Assembly: GCA_021815285.1 (NCBI GenBank)
Contig: JAKAHE010000002.1
Span: 1-31,313 of the forward strand
From: Nitrospirota bacterium
GTDB taxonomy: Bacteria > Nitrospirota > JACRHJ01
DNA: 31,313 nucleotides
Direction of reading: 5' to 3'
Each line of letters starts with the position of its first letter. Position 1 is the stretch's first letter. Both the position numbers and the translations under genes were made by a program. Below, piece after piece: positions 14,166-22,119 of this stretch. The notes under the pieces were generated by a model. It was not told where the DNA came from, made no database searches, and saw only the letters and a list, made by a program, of their open reading frames with translations.

Positions 14166-15014
14166 ATGATTAAAAAGCCTTTGACGCTTGCGGCAATTAT
14201 TGCGCTCGCGGTTCTTATAACATCGTGCGGGAAGCGTGAGGAAGGGGGCGGAAAAGCAGGTCCCGCCGCGCCTCCCCGGCCCGCCGCAAAGCCCGCACAG
14301 AAGAGCGCCCGGCCCATTCCCGCAAAATGGGCGGCGATAGCGATAATCATAGACGACATGGGCAATAACCCGAAAGAGCTTGACGACGTCGTGGCCCTGC
14401 CCGGGCCTGTGGCCGTGGCTGTGCTCCCGCTCCTTCGGTATTCTGCGGATACGGCAAAAAGGGCGGAGGCGAAAGGGCTGACGGTCCTTCTGCACCTGCC
14501 CATGCAGCCGGAAGGTAATCCGGAAGGTCTCGGCCCCGGGGCGCTCATGTCCGGCATGAGTCCTGAAGACATAGATAATATTTTATCCGGGGATCTTGCG
14601 AGCGTGCCCGGCGCGGAAGGCGTGAATAACCACATGGGTTCGCTCCTGACGGAAGACAAGGCGGCAATGGACGCGGTTATGAGCGGCCTTGAATCCAGGA
14701 AGCTATTTTTCGTGGACAGTCTCACAACCGCCAAGAGCGAGGCCTGGCGCACGGCGGAAAAAGACGGCGTGCCGTTCGCGCGCCGGGACGTGTTCCTGGA
14801 CGATTCGCCGGACGAGGCGTATATAAAGGCGCAGTTCGCGCGGCTTGTCGCCATTGCGAAAAGGAGAGGAATTGCGGTTGCTATAGGCCATCCCCGGCCC
14901 ATGACGATGAAGGCGCTCAAAGAGGAGATTCCGGGTCTCCCTAAGCAGGGCGTGCGCCTGGTGAATATCAAAGATGCGCTGAATTCGGCTGCTCCGGATG
15001 CGGGCCGCAACTGA
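14166..15014 (+). CDS. Divergent polysaccharide deacetylase family lipoprotein (YibQ-like)
   Basis: ATG 14166 follows CTGGAG (14155-14160) with a 5-nt spacer; TTG 14163 just before it is less likely. The signal peptide ends in LITSC, a good lipobox, so the mature protein is probably lipid-anchored. An Ala/Pro/Lys linker precedes the divergent polysaccharide deacetylase (COG2861) domain: IAIIIDDMGNN, VAVAVLP, LHLPMQP, GVNNHMGS, FFVDSLT, AIGHPRP. The Asp pair and His residues match the metal site of NodB-like enzymes. The real substrate in the YibQ family is not established. It leads an operon with tsaD and dusB (17-nt gap). Confidence 0.85.
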   Translation: MIKKPLTLAAIIALAVLITSCGKREEGGGKAGPAAPPRPAAKPAQKSARPIPAKWAAIAIIIDDMGNNPKELDDVVALPGPVAVAVLPLLRYSADTAKRAEAKGLTVLLHLPMQPEGNPEGLGPGALMSGMSPEDIDNILSGDLASVPGAEGVNNHMGSLLTEDKAAMDAVMSGLESRKLFFVDSLTTAKSEAWRTAEKDGVPFARRDVFLDDSPDEAYIKAQFARLVAIAKRRGIAVAIGHPRPMTMKALKEEIPGLPKQGVRLVNIKDALNSAAPDAGRN

Positions 15015-15031
15015 TTTATAGATGAGGTCTT

Positions 15032-16072
15032 ATGTACGTTCTGGGTATAGAGACGTCCTGCGACGAGACTGCGGCGGCGGTGGTGGAAGACGGCTCTTCG
15101 GTCCTGTCCAATGTCGTGTCGTCCCAGGTAGAGCTGCACAGGAAGTGGGGCGGGATAGTCCCGGAGATAGCATCGCGCGCGCACATGGAGAACATCATGC
15201 CCGTCCTGCACGAGGCCATAAGCGGCTCCGGGAAGAGGCTCTCCGACATTGGCGCGGTCGCCGTGACCATGGGCCCGGGGCTTATCGGAGCCCTGCTCGT
15301 GGGAGTTTCGGCGGCGAAGGCCCTGGCGTATTCCGCCCGTATCCCGCTTGTCGGCGTGAACCACATCGAGGGGCACATGGGCGCGGCGCTGCTTGAGTCG
15401 CCGGACATATCCATGCCGTTTGTCATGCTTGTGGTATCAGGCGGGCATACGCACCTCTATTACGTGCGCGGGTTCCGCGACTACGAAAAACTCGGGCAGA
15501 CAAGAGACGACGCGGCGGGCGAGGCGTACGACAAGGTGGCCAAGCTCATGGGGCTTCCGTATCCCGGCGGGCCTGTGATAGACGGGCTGGCGGGCGAATA
15601 CGCCGGGCGCGCGCCAGTGAAAGGCGGGCCGAAGTTCCCCCGCGCATACCTCGAGGCCGGGTCGCTCGATTTCTCCTTTTCAGGGCTTAAGACGGCGGCG
15701 CTGACGTACGTCCGTGCAAACGAGATGAAGGACGAGACCGTCGGGCTTGTCTGTAGGGAATTTCAGGAGGCGGTAGTCGAGGTGCTGGTTAAAAAATCCG
15801 TGCAGGCGGTGAAGAGCAGAGATGCCGGGACGCTCGTCGTGGCCGGAGGAGTCGCGTCCAACTCTGCGCTGAGGAGCGCGCTTCTCGGTGCCTCGCGGGA
15901 AAATAATTTCCGCCTCGTAATTCCGGGGCCGGCGTTCTGCACGGACAACGCCGCGATGGTCGCCGCGTCCGGCTATCACTTATTTAAACTGGGAGCGACG
16001 GCGGGGCTTGACCTTAACCCTCAGGCTAACCTGCCCATGGAGAAAATGAAGGCAATGCAAGAAATGGCATGA
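15032..16072 (+). CDS. tsaD: tRNA N6-threonylcarbamoyladenosine synthase TsaD
   Basis: Catalytic subunit that transfers threonylcarbamoyl to A37 of ANN-decoding tRNAs, with TsaB and TsaE. The sequence opens MYVLGIETSCDETA, the exact family start. It shows GGIVPEIASRAH, the metal-binding VNHIEGH (H111, H115), GGHTHLY, PGGPVIDGLA and GGVASNSALR, and ends with NPQANLPME. The length is 346 residues, as expected. Its TGA stop overlaps the dusB ATG (ATGA at 16069-16072), so the two tRNA-modification genes are translationally coupled. TsaB and TsaE are not in the window. Confidence 0.97.
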   Translation: MYVLGIETSCDETAAAVVEDGSSVLSNVVSSQVELHRKWGGIVPEIASRAHMENIMPVLHEAISGSGKRLSDIGAVAVTMGPGLIGALLVGVSAAKALAYSARIPLVGVNHIEGHMGAALLESPDISMPFVMLVVSGGHTHLYYVRGFRDYEKLGQTRDDAAGEAYDKVAKLMGLPYPGGPVIDGLAGEYAGRAPVKGGPKFPRAYLEAGSLDFSFSGLKTAALTYVRANEMKDETVGLVCREFQEAVVEVLVKKSVQAVKSRDAGTLVVAGGVASNSALRSALLGASRENNFRLVIPGPAFCTDNAAMVAASGYHLFKLGATAGLDLNPQANLPMEKMKAMQEMA

Positions 16073-17103
16073 AAATCGGAAACATCGACATAGCGGGCCG
16101 CGCCGTCCTCGCGCCGCTCGCGGGCGTAACGGACATGCCGTTCCGCCTGATATGCAAAGAGATGGGCGCGGCGCTGGTGTATACCGAGATGATAAGCGCC
16201 GAAGGGCTTGTCCGTGGGCAGAAGGCGACTGAGTCAATCACTGAGTCTCGCCCCGAGGAGCGGCCCGCCGCGTTCCAGATATTCGGGAAAAGGCCGGAGG
16301 CCATGGCCGAGGCCGCGAGGATGCTCTCCGGGCGCGCGGACATAATAGACATAAACATGGGCTGCCCTGCGAAGAAGGTTGTGAAGGGCGGCTCCGGCGC
16401 GGCGCTTCTGAAGGACATCTCTCATGCTGAGAAGATTATAAATGCCGTGGTAAAGGCGTCGGATGTCCCGGTGAGCGTCAAGATGCGCACCGGCTGGGAC
16501 AGGCCGGACGTGGCCGTGGAGCTTGCGAAGGCCGCCGAGGCCTCGGGCGCGTCGGCTGTAGCCGTGCACGGAAGGACCGCAAGACAGGGTTTCTCGGGAA
16601 ATGCGGACTGGTCCGAGATAGCGAGAGTGAAACGGGCCGTGAGTATACCGGTCATCGGGAACGGAGATATTTGCTCCGCTGACGACGCAGCACGGATGCT
16701 GCGCGAGACGGGGTGCGATTTCGTAATGACCGGCAGGGGAGCGCTCGGGAATCCCTGGCTGTTCAGAGAAATAAATTCATATTTATATAACGGAGACGTC
16801 CCGGATGGCCCGGCTATTGATGAGATTGGCGGGGCGCTGATAAGGCACCTGTCTATGCAGCTTGCGCGGATGCGCGAGATTACCGCCGTGAAGCTGATGC
16901 GGAAGCACGCCGCCTGGTATTCGCACGCGGCCTCGAAGCGCTCGGCCCGGTTAAGCGGCGGAGCCGAGTTCCGGCGCAGGATAAATCATGTCGAAACGGC
17001 GGCTGAATTCGAGGATGCCGTCAGGGGTTTCTTTGCCCTGAGGCATATTCCGCAAACGCCTGCGCCAGGTCCGGCCTGCCCAGTATCAGGGCCGTGTTCG
17101 TGA
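16069..17103 (+). CDS. dusB: tRNA-dihydrouridine synthase DusB
   Basis: Flavin enzyme that reduces uridine to dihydrouridine in tRNA. The motifs are LAPLAGVTDMPFR (FMN end of the barrel), NMGCPAKKVVKGGSG with the catalytic Cys, SVKMRTGW, AVHGRTARQGFSG, NGDI and MTGRGALGNPW. The C-terminal helical domain is present (MRKHAAWYSHA). The last about 28 residues (after AVRGFFALR) are Pro-rich and overlap the 3' end of the minus-strand TMTC-like gene by 83 bp, so the tail may be non-conserved. It starts by ATGA overlap with tsaD. Confidence 0.96.
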   Translation: MKIGNIDIAGRAVLAPLAGVTDMPFRLICKEMGAALVYTEMISAEGLVRGQKATESITESRPEERPAAFQIFGKRPEAMAEAARMLSGRADIIDINMGCPAKKVVKGGSGAALLKDISHAEKIINAVVKASDVPVSVKMRTGWDRPDVAVELAKAAEASGASAVAVHGRTARQGFSGNADWSEIARVKRAVSIPVIGNGDICSADDAARMLRETGCDFVMTGRGALGNPWLFREINSYLYNGDVPDGPAIDEIGGALIRHLSMQLARMREITAVKLMRKHAAWYSHAASKRSARLSGGAEFRRRINHVETAAEFEDAVRGFFALRHIPQTPAPGPACPVSGPCS

Positions 17104-18649
17104 AGTCCCGCAATACGTTGTGATTCGGGAAACCGCCCAGCGTAGCCTCGAAATTCAGCATGGCCGCGCTGTCGTTTTTCTCTTTTATGTAAGCCGTCTC
17201 AAGATTAAACCGCATGGAGTACAGGTTGCTTATGGACAGGCCCTTCAGGAGCACGTCCTGCGCCCTGGAAAATTCCCCCATGCGTATATAATCCGCGCCG
17301 AGGTTGTCGTAGGCCTTCACGAATGAAGGGTCGAGGGATAGCACGGTCTCGAATTCCATCCTCGCCTTGCCGAACTGGCCATGCTTCAGGTAATATATCC
17401 CAAGCTCGTTATGCGGCCTGACGAGCGTCGGATATTTTGCCGCCGCGTCCCCCCAGAGGCTCTTCTCGGATGCCCATGCCCCAGCCCTTGAAAACGACAG
17501 GAAAAGAAATATCAAAGACGCCGCCGCGGCTGCGTATTTTGCGGCCATGACGGCGCGCGGGCCGGACAGGCGCGCAAGGGCCGCCGCGCCAGCGATGCAG
17601 AAGGCCGCAAGCGGCAGATAGAGTCGGTAGTCCACCACAAGGTCCCATATCGGGAACAAGAATTCCGGCAGGAACGACAACGCGGCCAGGAGCAGGAGAC
17701 CGGCTACAAGGTAATTCCCGCGCCTGAACTGCCGGAAAATAAGAAACAGCGAAACCGCTATGACGGCGATACCTATGAATAAATTGATGTTTATCAGTTT
17801 CCCGGCTTCGGGATGCTCTATGCTCTGGCTGAACGGGACGGCAAGCAGCGCGACGTAGCTTGGGAAGCGGCTTATCCATCCGGCCCAGTGGCCGATGTAA
17901 TCCGGCTTGGCCCCGTTGCCGCCCCCGAAAACAAGGGAAAGACGGTATGCCGCGAATGCTACAGTCATAGCCGTCGCGGATGCAAGGAAAGGCCATGATA
18001 TTCCGGCGCCTTTTTTCTTCCGGAAATAATATTCGAGGACGAAAAAGAACGGCAGAAGGGCCGCCGCGGTTTCCTTTGTCAAGAGCGCCAGCGCAAGCGC
18101 AATCAGAGAAATGACGAACAAGCCGCTTCCATGCCGGCCATCGTCCGGCCGTGTGCGGGCCTTGAGATAGAAGTATACGGATGCCAGGAAGAGCGTGCAG
18201 ACGAGCTCTGCGCTCCTTGCCGATACGTATATCACGGACTCCGTCTGCGCCGGATGCACGCAGAACATTACCGCCATGGCCGCGGCCGGCCAGGTATTTT
18301 TATCTCCGCGCTCTTTTATGATTATCAGGGAAATGAGGTATACCATAAACGAACAGAGCGCATGAGACAGGATGTCGAAGAGCCTGTAGGACCATGGGAC
18401 AGTCCCGGAGATGGCGTAGTTCAGGGCGTAGGTAGCGTAGAGGAAAGGGCGGTAGGAGGTCGATGATTTCTCGGCCTGCTCCATGTGCGCCGAGACAAAA
18501 AGTCGCGGAACGTCCGCGAGGTTCCGTATCGAGGGGTCATAGGTGATGACGTGGTGGTCGTCGAAGACAAGTGGATAGTTTAATGTCCTTGCGTAAATAA
18601 GGAATGACAGGCACGTCAGGACAACAAGGATCAGGAAACTCTTCTTCAT
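17021..18649 (-). CDS. Membrane glycosyltransferase-like protein with TPRs (TMTC/GT39-like)
   Basis: The start is ATG 18649 (MKKSFLILVVLTCLSF); the frame extends upstream, but that stretch is Arg-rich antiphase of the previous gene. About ten membrane segments fill residues 1-430. An acidic pair in the first loop (LVFDDHHVITYDPSIRN, D30-D31) is typical of PMT/TMTC-type glycosyltransferases that use polyprenyl-phosphate sugars. The last 110 residues are TPRs (HNELGIYYLKHGQFGKARME, YDNLGADYIRMGEFSRAQDV, FNLETAYIKEKN). This resembles bacterial TMTC-like proteins proposed to O-glycosylate secreted proteins; the acceptor is unknown. It lies 11 nt after the PPC gene, in one unit with glgC. Confidence 0.8.
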   Translation of the reverse strand: MKKSFLILVVLTCLSFLIYARTLNYPLVFDDHHVITYDPSIRNLADVPRLFVSAHMEQAEKSSTSYRPFLYATYALNYAISGTVPWSYRLFDILSHALCSFMVYLISLIIIKERGDKNTWPAAAMAVMFCVHPAQTESVIYVSARSAELVCTLFLASVYFYLKARTRPDDGRHGSGLFVISLIALALALLTKETAAALLPFFFVLEYYFRKKKGAGISWPFLASATAMTVAFAAYRLSLVFGGGNGAKPDYIGHWAGWISRFPSYVALLAVPFSQSIEHPEAGKLININLFIGIAVIAVSLFLIFRQFRRGNYLVAGLLLLAALSFLPEFLFPIWDLVVDYRLYLPLAAFCIAGAAALARLSGPRAVMAAKYAAAAASLIFLFLSFSRAGAWASEKSLWGDAAAKYPTLVRPHNELGIYYLKHGQFGKARMEFETVLSLDPSFVKAYDNLGADYIRMGEFSRAQDVLLKGLSISNLYSMRFNLETAYIKEKNDSAAMLNFEATLGGFPNHNVLRDFTNTALILGRPDLAQAFAEYASGQRNP

Positions 18650-18660
18650 AACTTCCGGCT

Positions 18661-19098
18661 TCAGTCGAATTCGAGCATCGCTATGCCCGTCTTTTCGCTG
18701 ACTTTCTTTCCGGCCTTTACGCCGGTTACCTCCACAAGCATGGCCTCGACGACGAGAAAGACCTTGTCGTCCTTCCGTATGCACCCGGCAAGGGCGCCGC
18801 CGCCTTTTCCCACGGCGCCGTGCAGGTGTACGGCGGGTTCGCCGTCTTTCAGGAAGACGGAGCCGATTCCCGCTATCTCGCGCCCGTCTGTGAAGCTCTG
18901 CCATACCGGCTCAGGCGGAAGCACGGGTTCTTTCGGCCCGCAGACCATCGATGCCGCGCGCATTCCGCCAAGCAGGAAGAAGAAGCCCGCCGATACCTTC
19001 TCCTCGCGCGCAACCTTTATGATGCCGTCGAGAAGACTGTCACCGTCTTCGTATTTCAGGATGAAAACGCGGTTGATGCTTCCAGTGCGATATTGCAT
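18661..19098 (-). CDS. PPC/DUF296-domain protein
   Basis: Single PPC (plant and prokaryote conserved, DUF296) domain of 145 residues. The pattern runs from RVFILKYEDGDSLLDGI through GFFFLLGGMRAASM and PAVHLHGAVGKGG to GHCIR-like AGCIRKDDKVFLVVEAMLVE. The HLH cluster is a likely metal or ligand site. In plants the domain accompanies AT-hooks and binds DNA; bacterial single-domain forms have no settled function, and there is no AT-hook here. ATG 19098 is preceded by AAAGGAG at good spacing. It sits 9 nt after glgC and 11 nt before the glycosyltransferase-like gene. Confidence 0.82.
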   Translation of the reverse strand: MQYRTGSINRVFILKYEDGDSLLDGIIKVAREEKVSAGFFFLLGGMRAASMVCGPKEPVLPPEPVWQSFTDGREIAGIGSVFLKDGEPAVHLHGAVGKGGGALAGCIRKDDKVFLVVEAMLVEVTGVKAGKKVSEKTGIAMLEFD

Positions 19099-19107
19099 GA
19101 CGCTCCT

Positions 19108-20331
19108 TTATTCTATTTTCTGTCCCTTTGCCACCACTACCACGCCGCCCGGGCTGACGGTAAACCTCCGCCTGTCATCCACCGGGTCGTAGCCTATGAC
19201 CGTGCCCGCCGGGAGCTTTACGTCCTTGTCTATGACGGCCTTTCTTATCTTGCAGTGCCGGCCTATCTCCACACGCTCCATTATTATGGACTCGCGCACA
19301 TCCGCGTAGCTGTTTACCCTGACGGCATGGGACAGGACCGAGTCCTGCACCCTGCCGCCGGAGATGATGCAGCCGGAGGACACTACGGAGTCCAGCGCAA
19401 TCCCGAGCCTGCCGCCCTTGTATTCCTGCGCGAATACGAACTTTGCCGGCGGATACTGCATCTCGTAAGTCCTGAGCGGCCAGCGCTCGTCGTAGAGGTT
19501 GAATAGCGGCAGGGTGGATTTCAGGTCCATGTTCGCTTCCCAGTAGGCGTCTATTGTCCCCACGTCCCGCCAGTATTTGGAGCGCTTTTTGTTCTCGTCT
19601 ATGAAGTTATACGCAAGCACTTTGCACCTTTTGAACATCGTGGGGATAATGTCCTTGCCGAAATCGTGGGACGATGCCTTCTCCGCGTCCTCCCTCAGCA
19701 TCTGTATAATAGTCTCGGTATTGAATATGTATATTCCCATCGAGGCGAAACATTTGTCCTTCCTGCCCGGTATGGTCTTCGGGTTGGATTTTGGCTTTTC
19801 CTCGAATCCGACGATGTTGTTTTCCTTGTCTACCTCTATTATCCCGAACTCGGACGCATCATCTTTTCCGACCTCTATCGCGCTTACCGTGGCCTCGGCC
19901 TTTTTCCGCCTGTGGTAGGAGAGCATCTTAGTGTAATCCATCTTGTAGACGTGGTCCCCGGAGAGGACAATAAGCTCGCTTGGCCGTTCCTTTTCGATAG
20001 TATAGATGTTCTGGTATATCGCGTCCGCAGTCCCCTGGTACCAGTGCTCGTCTATCCTCTGCTGGGGCGGGAGCGTCATTATGTACTCGTCCATCTCCGG
20101 GTTCAGGAAATTCCAGCCGAGGTTTATGTGGCGCTCGAGGGAGTGGGATTTATATTGCGTAAGGACTATTATCTTCCGGAGCTTGGAGTTTATGCAGTTA
20201 CTGAGCGTGAAGTCTATGATGCGGTACTGGCCGCCGAAAGGGACGGCGGGCTTTGCGCGGTGGAGCGTAAGGGGATAGAGCCTTTCTCCCTTTCCTCCGG
20301 CCATTATCATTGTCAGGACGTTATGGAACAC
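19108..20331 (-). CDS. glgC: Glucose-1-phosphate adenylyltransferase
   Basis: Makes ADP-glucose for glycogen. The start is GTG 20331 with GGAG upstream and a 5-nt spacer (MFHNVLTMIMAGGKG); a TTG at 20370 in the same frame has no ribosome site and a non-conserved extension. Motifs are AGGKGERLYPLTLHRAKPAV (nucleotide and allosteric end), QGTADAIYQN, SGDHVYKMDY, EFGIIEVD, YWRDVGTIDAYWEAN, and a left-handed beta-helix C-terminus (VVSSGCIISGG, ADVRESIIME). About 407 residues is standard. No glgA or glgB is nearby. It has its own promoter, so it is separable from the kinase gene upstream. Confidence 0.95.
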   Translation of the reverse strand: MFHNVLTMIMAGGKGERLYPLTLHRAKPAVPFGGQYRIIDFTLSNCINSKLRKIIVLTQYKSHSLERHINLGWNFLNPEMDEYIMTLPPQQRIDEHWYQGTADAIYQNIYTIEKERPSELIVLSGDHVYKMDYTKMLSYHRRKKAEATVSAIEVGKDDASEFGIIEVDKENNIVGFEEKPKSNPKTIPGRKDKCFASMGIYIFNTETIIQMLREDAEKASSHDFGKDIIPTMFKRCKVLAYNFIDENKKRSKYWRDVGTIDAYWEANMDLKSTLPLFNLYDERWPLRTYEMQYPPAKFVFAQEYKGGRLGIALDSVVSSGCIISGGRVQDSVLSHAVRVNSYADVRESIIMERVEIGRHCKIRKAVIDKDVKLPAGTVIGYDPVDDRRRFTVSPGGVVVVAKGQKIE

Positions 20332-20352
20332 CGGTTCTCCTGAAGTGTCTCG

Positions 20353-20368
20353 GCCCCGCAAACGGGGC
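20353..20368 (-). other. GC-rich hairpin in the glgC leader
   Basis: GCCCCG (20353-20358) and CGGGGC (20363-20368) with a CAAA loop, between the glgC promoter and its ribosome-binding site. It has no T-tract. It could shield the leader or influence glgC translation. Confidence 0.45.
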
Positions 20369-20382
20369 AACCGTATCAGTAA

Positions 20383-20411
20383 ATATTAACAGGAGCCAAC
20401 CGGCTGGTCAA
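20383..20411 (-). promoter_or_regulatory. Candidate sigma-70 promoter for glgC
   Basis: On the minus strand, TTGACC (20411-20406), 17 bp, then TAATAT (20388-20383). The position gives a leader of about 45 nt to GTG 20331, containing the hairpin at 20353-20368. Confidence 0.5.
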
Positions 20412-20420
20412 GAGCGGAAG

Positions 20421-20441
20421 CGGATTTTCTTAAAAAATCCG
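20421..20441 (-). other. Stem-loop downstream of the GAF kinase gene
   Basis: CGGATTTT (20421-20428) and AAAATCCG (20434-20441) form an 8-bp stem with a 5-nt loop, about 80 nt past the kinase stop and just upstream of the glgC -35 box. No T-run follows on the minus strand, so termination is uncertain. The stem's own T/A arms might serve as a weak terminator. Confidence 0.4.
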
Positions 20442-20522
20442 ACACGAGCTAATTACGGCAAAAGACTGTCGCACAGTTTTCACGGGAACGACCGGGATTG
20501 CCATTTGTTTCAATTGCGGCCA

Positions 20523-21962
20523 TTATGAGGATGTTCCGGTGGAAATGGCGGAGACCCGGCCCCCGCCCGTGAGGGGTATCCTGACGGTTACGGTGGTGCC
20601 CTGTCCGACGGCGCTTTCTATGTTTATGCGCCCGCCGTGGGAGCGCAATATGGAGTCCACAATCGGCAATCCCATGCCTGTGCCTTCCTCTTTTGTAGTA
20701 AAAAACGGGTCGAAGAGCCTGTCCATGCAGTCCTCGGGTATGCCGTGCCCGGTGTCCTTGAACTGCACATAGAAGCAGTGCGGGTTTTCCGTGTCGTTCC
20801 GTATCCCCGTCTTTACGGTCAGGACGCCTCCTCCCGGCATCGCCTGGAGCGCGTTTATTATTATATTCAAAAACGCCTGCCTCATCCTCTTCTCGTCTAT
20901 GAGCACCTCGTCCAGCCCCTGGTCGTATTCCCTCATTATGCTGACACCCATGCTTATCCCCTGGAACTCCACCATCTCCAGTACCGAATCGAGCACCCGG
21001 TGCGGATGCGCCGGGGCCAGGGAAGGCTTGGGCAGCTTGGAGTAGTTCAGGAACTCTATGACCGTATCGCTTAAGCGTTCCGTCTCATTTTCCACTACTT
21101 CCATCAGTTTCAGGGCCTCTGGACGTTTCAGCTCGTCCTTCAGGAGGTGCAGGTTTATGAAAAGAGAGTTGAGCGGGTTCTTTATCTCGTGCGCGACCCC
21201 GGCGGCTATCGCGCCCATGGAGGCAAGGCGGTCGAGCTGCATTATCTTTGCCTGCGCCTCCTGGAGGTCCCGGTTGACCTTCTCAAGCGTCGAGACCTTC
21301 TCCTCGAGGGCATGATAGAGCTTGGAGTTCTCAAGGGCTATCGCCGCCAGGTTCCCGAATATGGTCAACGTCCTCAGGCGTTGGTCGTCGATGGAGCGGC
21401 TCCCGCCGGGCGATTCCACGGCTATCACGCCCATTACGCGTTTTTTCGAGAGCATGGGTATGATGGCCAGTTCGTTGGAAGAAAGCAGTTTCAGAAAGTC
21501 CGGGTGCAGGGGCTCCTTTCCGCTTTTTATGTCCTTTATGAGCTTTGGACGACGGTTTATGACCGTCTGGACCGGATGCCCCTGCCCCCTTAAGACAGGA
21601 ACCACGAAAGAACGGACTTTTATGTCGAACGGCGCGCGCTCGAGGAGTTCGGCTATGTTTCTGCGCCCGGGATCGGTGTCTTCCTCCTCGATTGCCGTTA
21701 CGCCCTCCCATATCTCCCTTGCCTCGTCTCCCTTTAGCGCCCCGACGCCCAGCCAGCCTTCGAGCGTGTTCTGCTGGTCGTTTACAAGCAGGAGATATGC
21801 GCGCAAATATCCGAACGCGTCGTCGGCTGTCAGGGATGTAAGTATTATATAAAGCTTTTCTTCGGTGGGAAGCTGGGTCTGAAGCAGGCGGTTGATGTCG
21901 TATAGCGCAAGGAGGTCCCTGTTGGCCCTTTTCAAGTCCTCTATGGAGTCCTTGTCCTTCAC
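20523..21962 (-). CDS. Soluble GAF-domain sensor histidine kinase
   Basis: The start is GTG 21962 (MKDKDSIEDLKRANRDLL), with GGAG upstream at 8 nt; GTG 21968 would sit only 2 nt from it. No membrane segment is visible. Residues about 15-215 look like a GAF domain (MGVIAVES, FGNLAAIALEN), then a short coiled coil. The HisKA box is AAGVAHEIKNPLNSLF (H258 from this start), the N box NIIINALQAM, G1 DTGHGIP, the F box DPFFTTKEEGTGMGL. This NtrB-like catalytic core usually pairs with a response regulator, but none lies in the window. The input ligand is unknown. Confidence 0.9.
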   Translation of the reverse strand: MKDKDSIEDLKRANRDLLALYDINRLLQTQLPTEEKLYIILTSLTADDAFGYLRAYLLLVNDQQNTLEGWLGVGALKGDEAREIWEGVTAIEEEDTDPGRRNIAELLERAPFDIKVRSFVVPVLRGQGHPVQTVINRRPKLIKDIKSGKEPLHPDFLKLLSSNELAIIPMLSKKRVMGVIAVESPGGSRSIDDQRLRTLTIFGNLAAIALENSKLYHALEEKVSTLEKVNRDLQEAQAKIMQLDRLASMGAIAAGVAHEIKNPLNSLFINLHLLKDELKRPEALKLMEVVENETERLSDTVIEFLNYSKLPKPSLAPAHPHRVLDSVLEMVEFQGISMGVSIMREYDQGLDEVLIDEKRMRQAFLNIIINALQAMPGGGVLTVKTGIRNDTENPHCFYVQFKDTGHGIPEDCMDRLFDPFFTTKEEGTGMGLPIVDSILRSHGGRINIESAVGQGTTVTVRIPLTGGGRVSAISTGTSS

Positions 21963-22001
21963 TCTCACATCTCCGGCAGGCTTCAGGCTGGGGTAAGTTT
22001 T

Positions 22002-22007
22002 ATTATA
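22002..22007 (-). promoter_or_regulatory. Consensus -10 element for the GAF kinase gene
   Basis: Perfect TATAAT on the minus strand (22007-22002), about 40 nt ahead of the kinase start. No good -35 is visible at 16-18 bp. The palindrome GCCCCATTTATGGGGC (22011-22026) lies exactly in the spacer region, where an activator or repressor could bind. Confidence 0.4.
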
Positions 22008-22010
22008 GCT

Positions 22011-22032
22011 GCCCCATTTATGGGGCGTTTTT
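22011..22032 (+). terminator. Plus-strand hairpin with T-tract, antisense to the kinase leader
   Basis: GCCCCA (22011-22016) / TGGGGC (22021-22026), loop TTTA, followed by GTTTTT. It has the shape of an intrinsic terminator for plus-strand transcripts, although no plus-strand gene precedes it. The same palindrome overlaps the minus-strand promoter spacer and may act as an operator instead. Confidence 0.45.
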
Positions 22033-22054
22033 AAAACCGCCTGATGAATCAGGC
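22033..22054 (-). terminator. Intrinsic terminator after the TatD-radical SAM gene
   Basis: On the minus strand GCCTGAT (22054-22048), a 2-nt centre, ATCAGGC (22045-22039), then GG and TTTT. It lies about 65 nt past the stop of the fusion gene and separates that operon from the GAF kinase. Confidence 0.6.
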
Positions 22055-22119
22055 AGCTACATTAAAATTCAGAACGCATACCAAAATATATCATAAAAAG
22101 GTAAGCCCGTCTCATATTT

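Noticed and set aside
18650..18904. 85-residue Arg-rich extension of the TMTC-like protein
   Set aside because: It is antiphase sequence of the PPC gene; the membrane protein starts at the MKKSF methionine.
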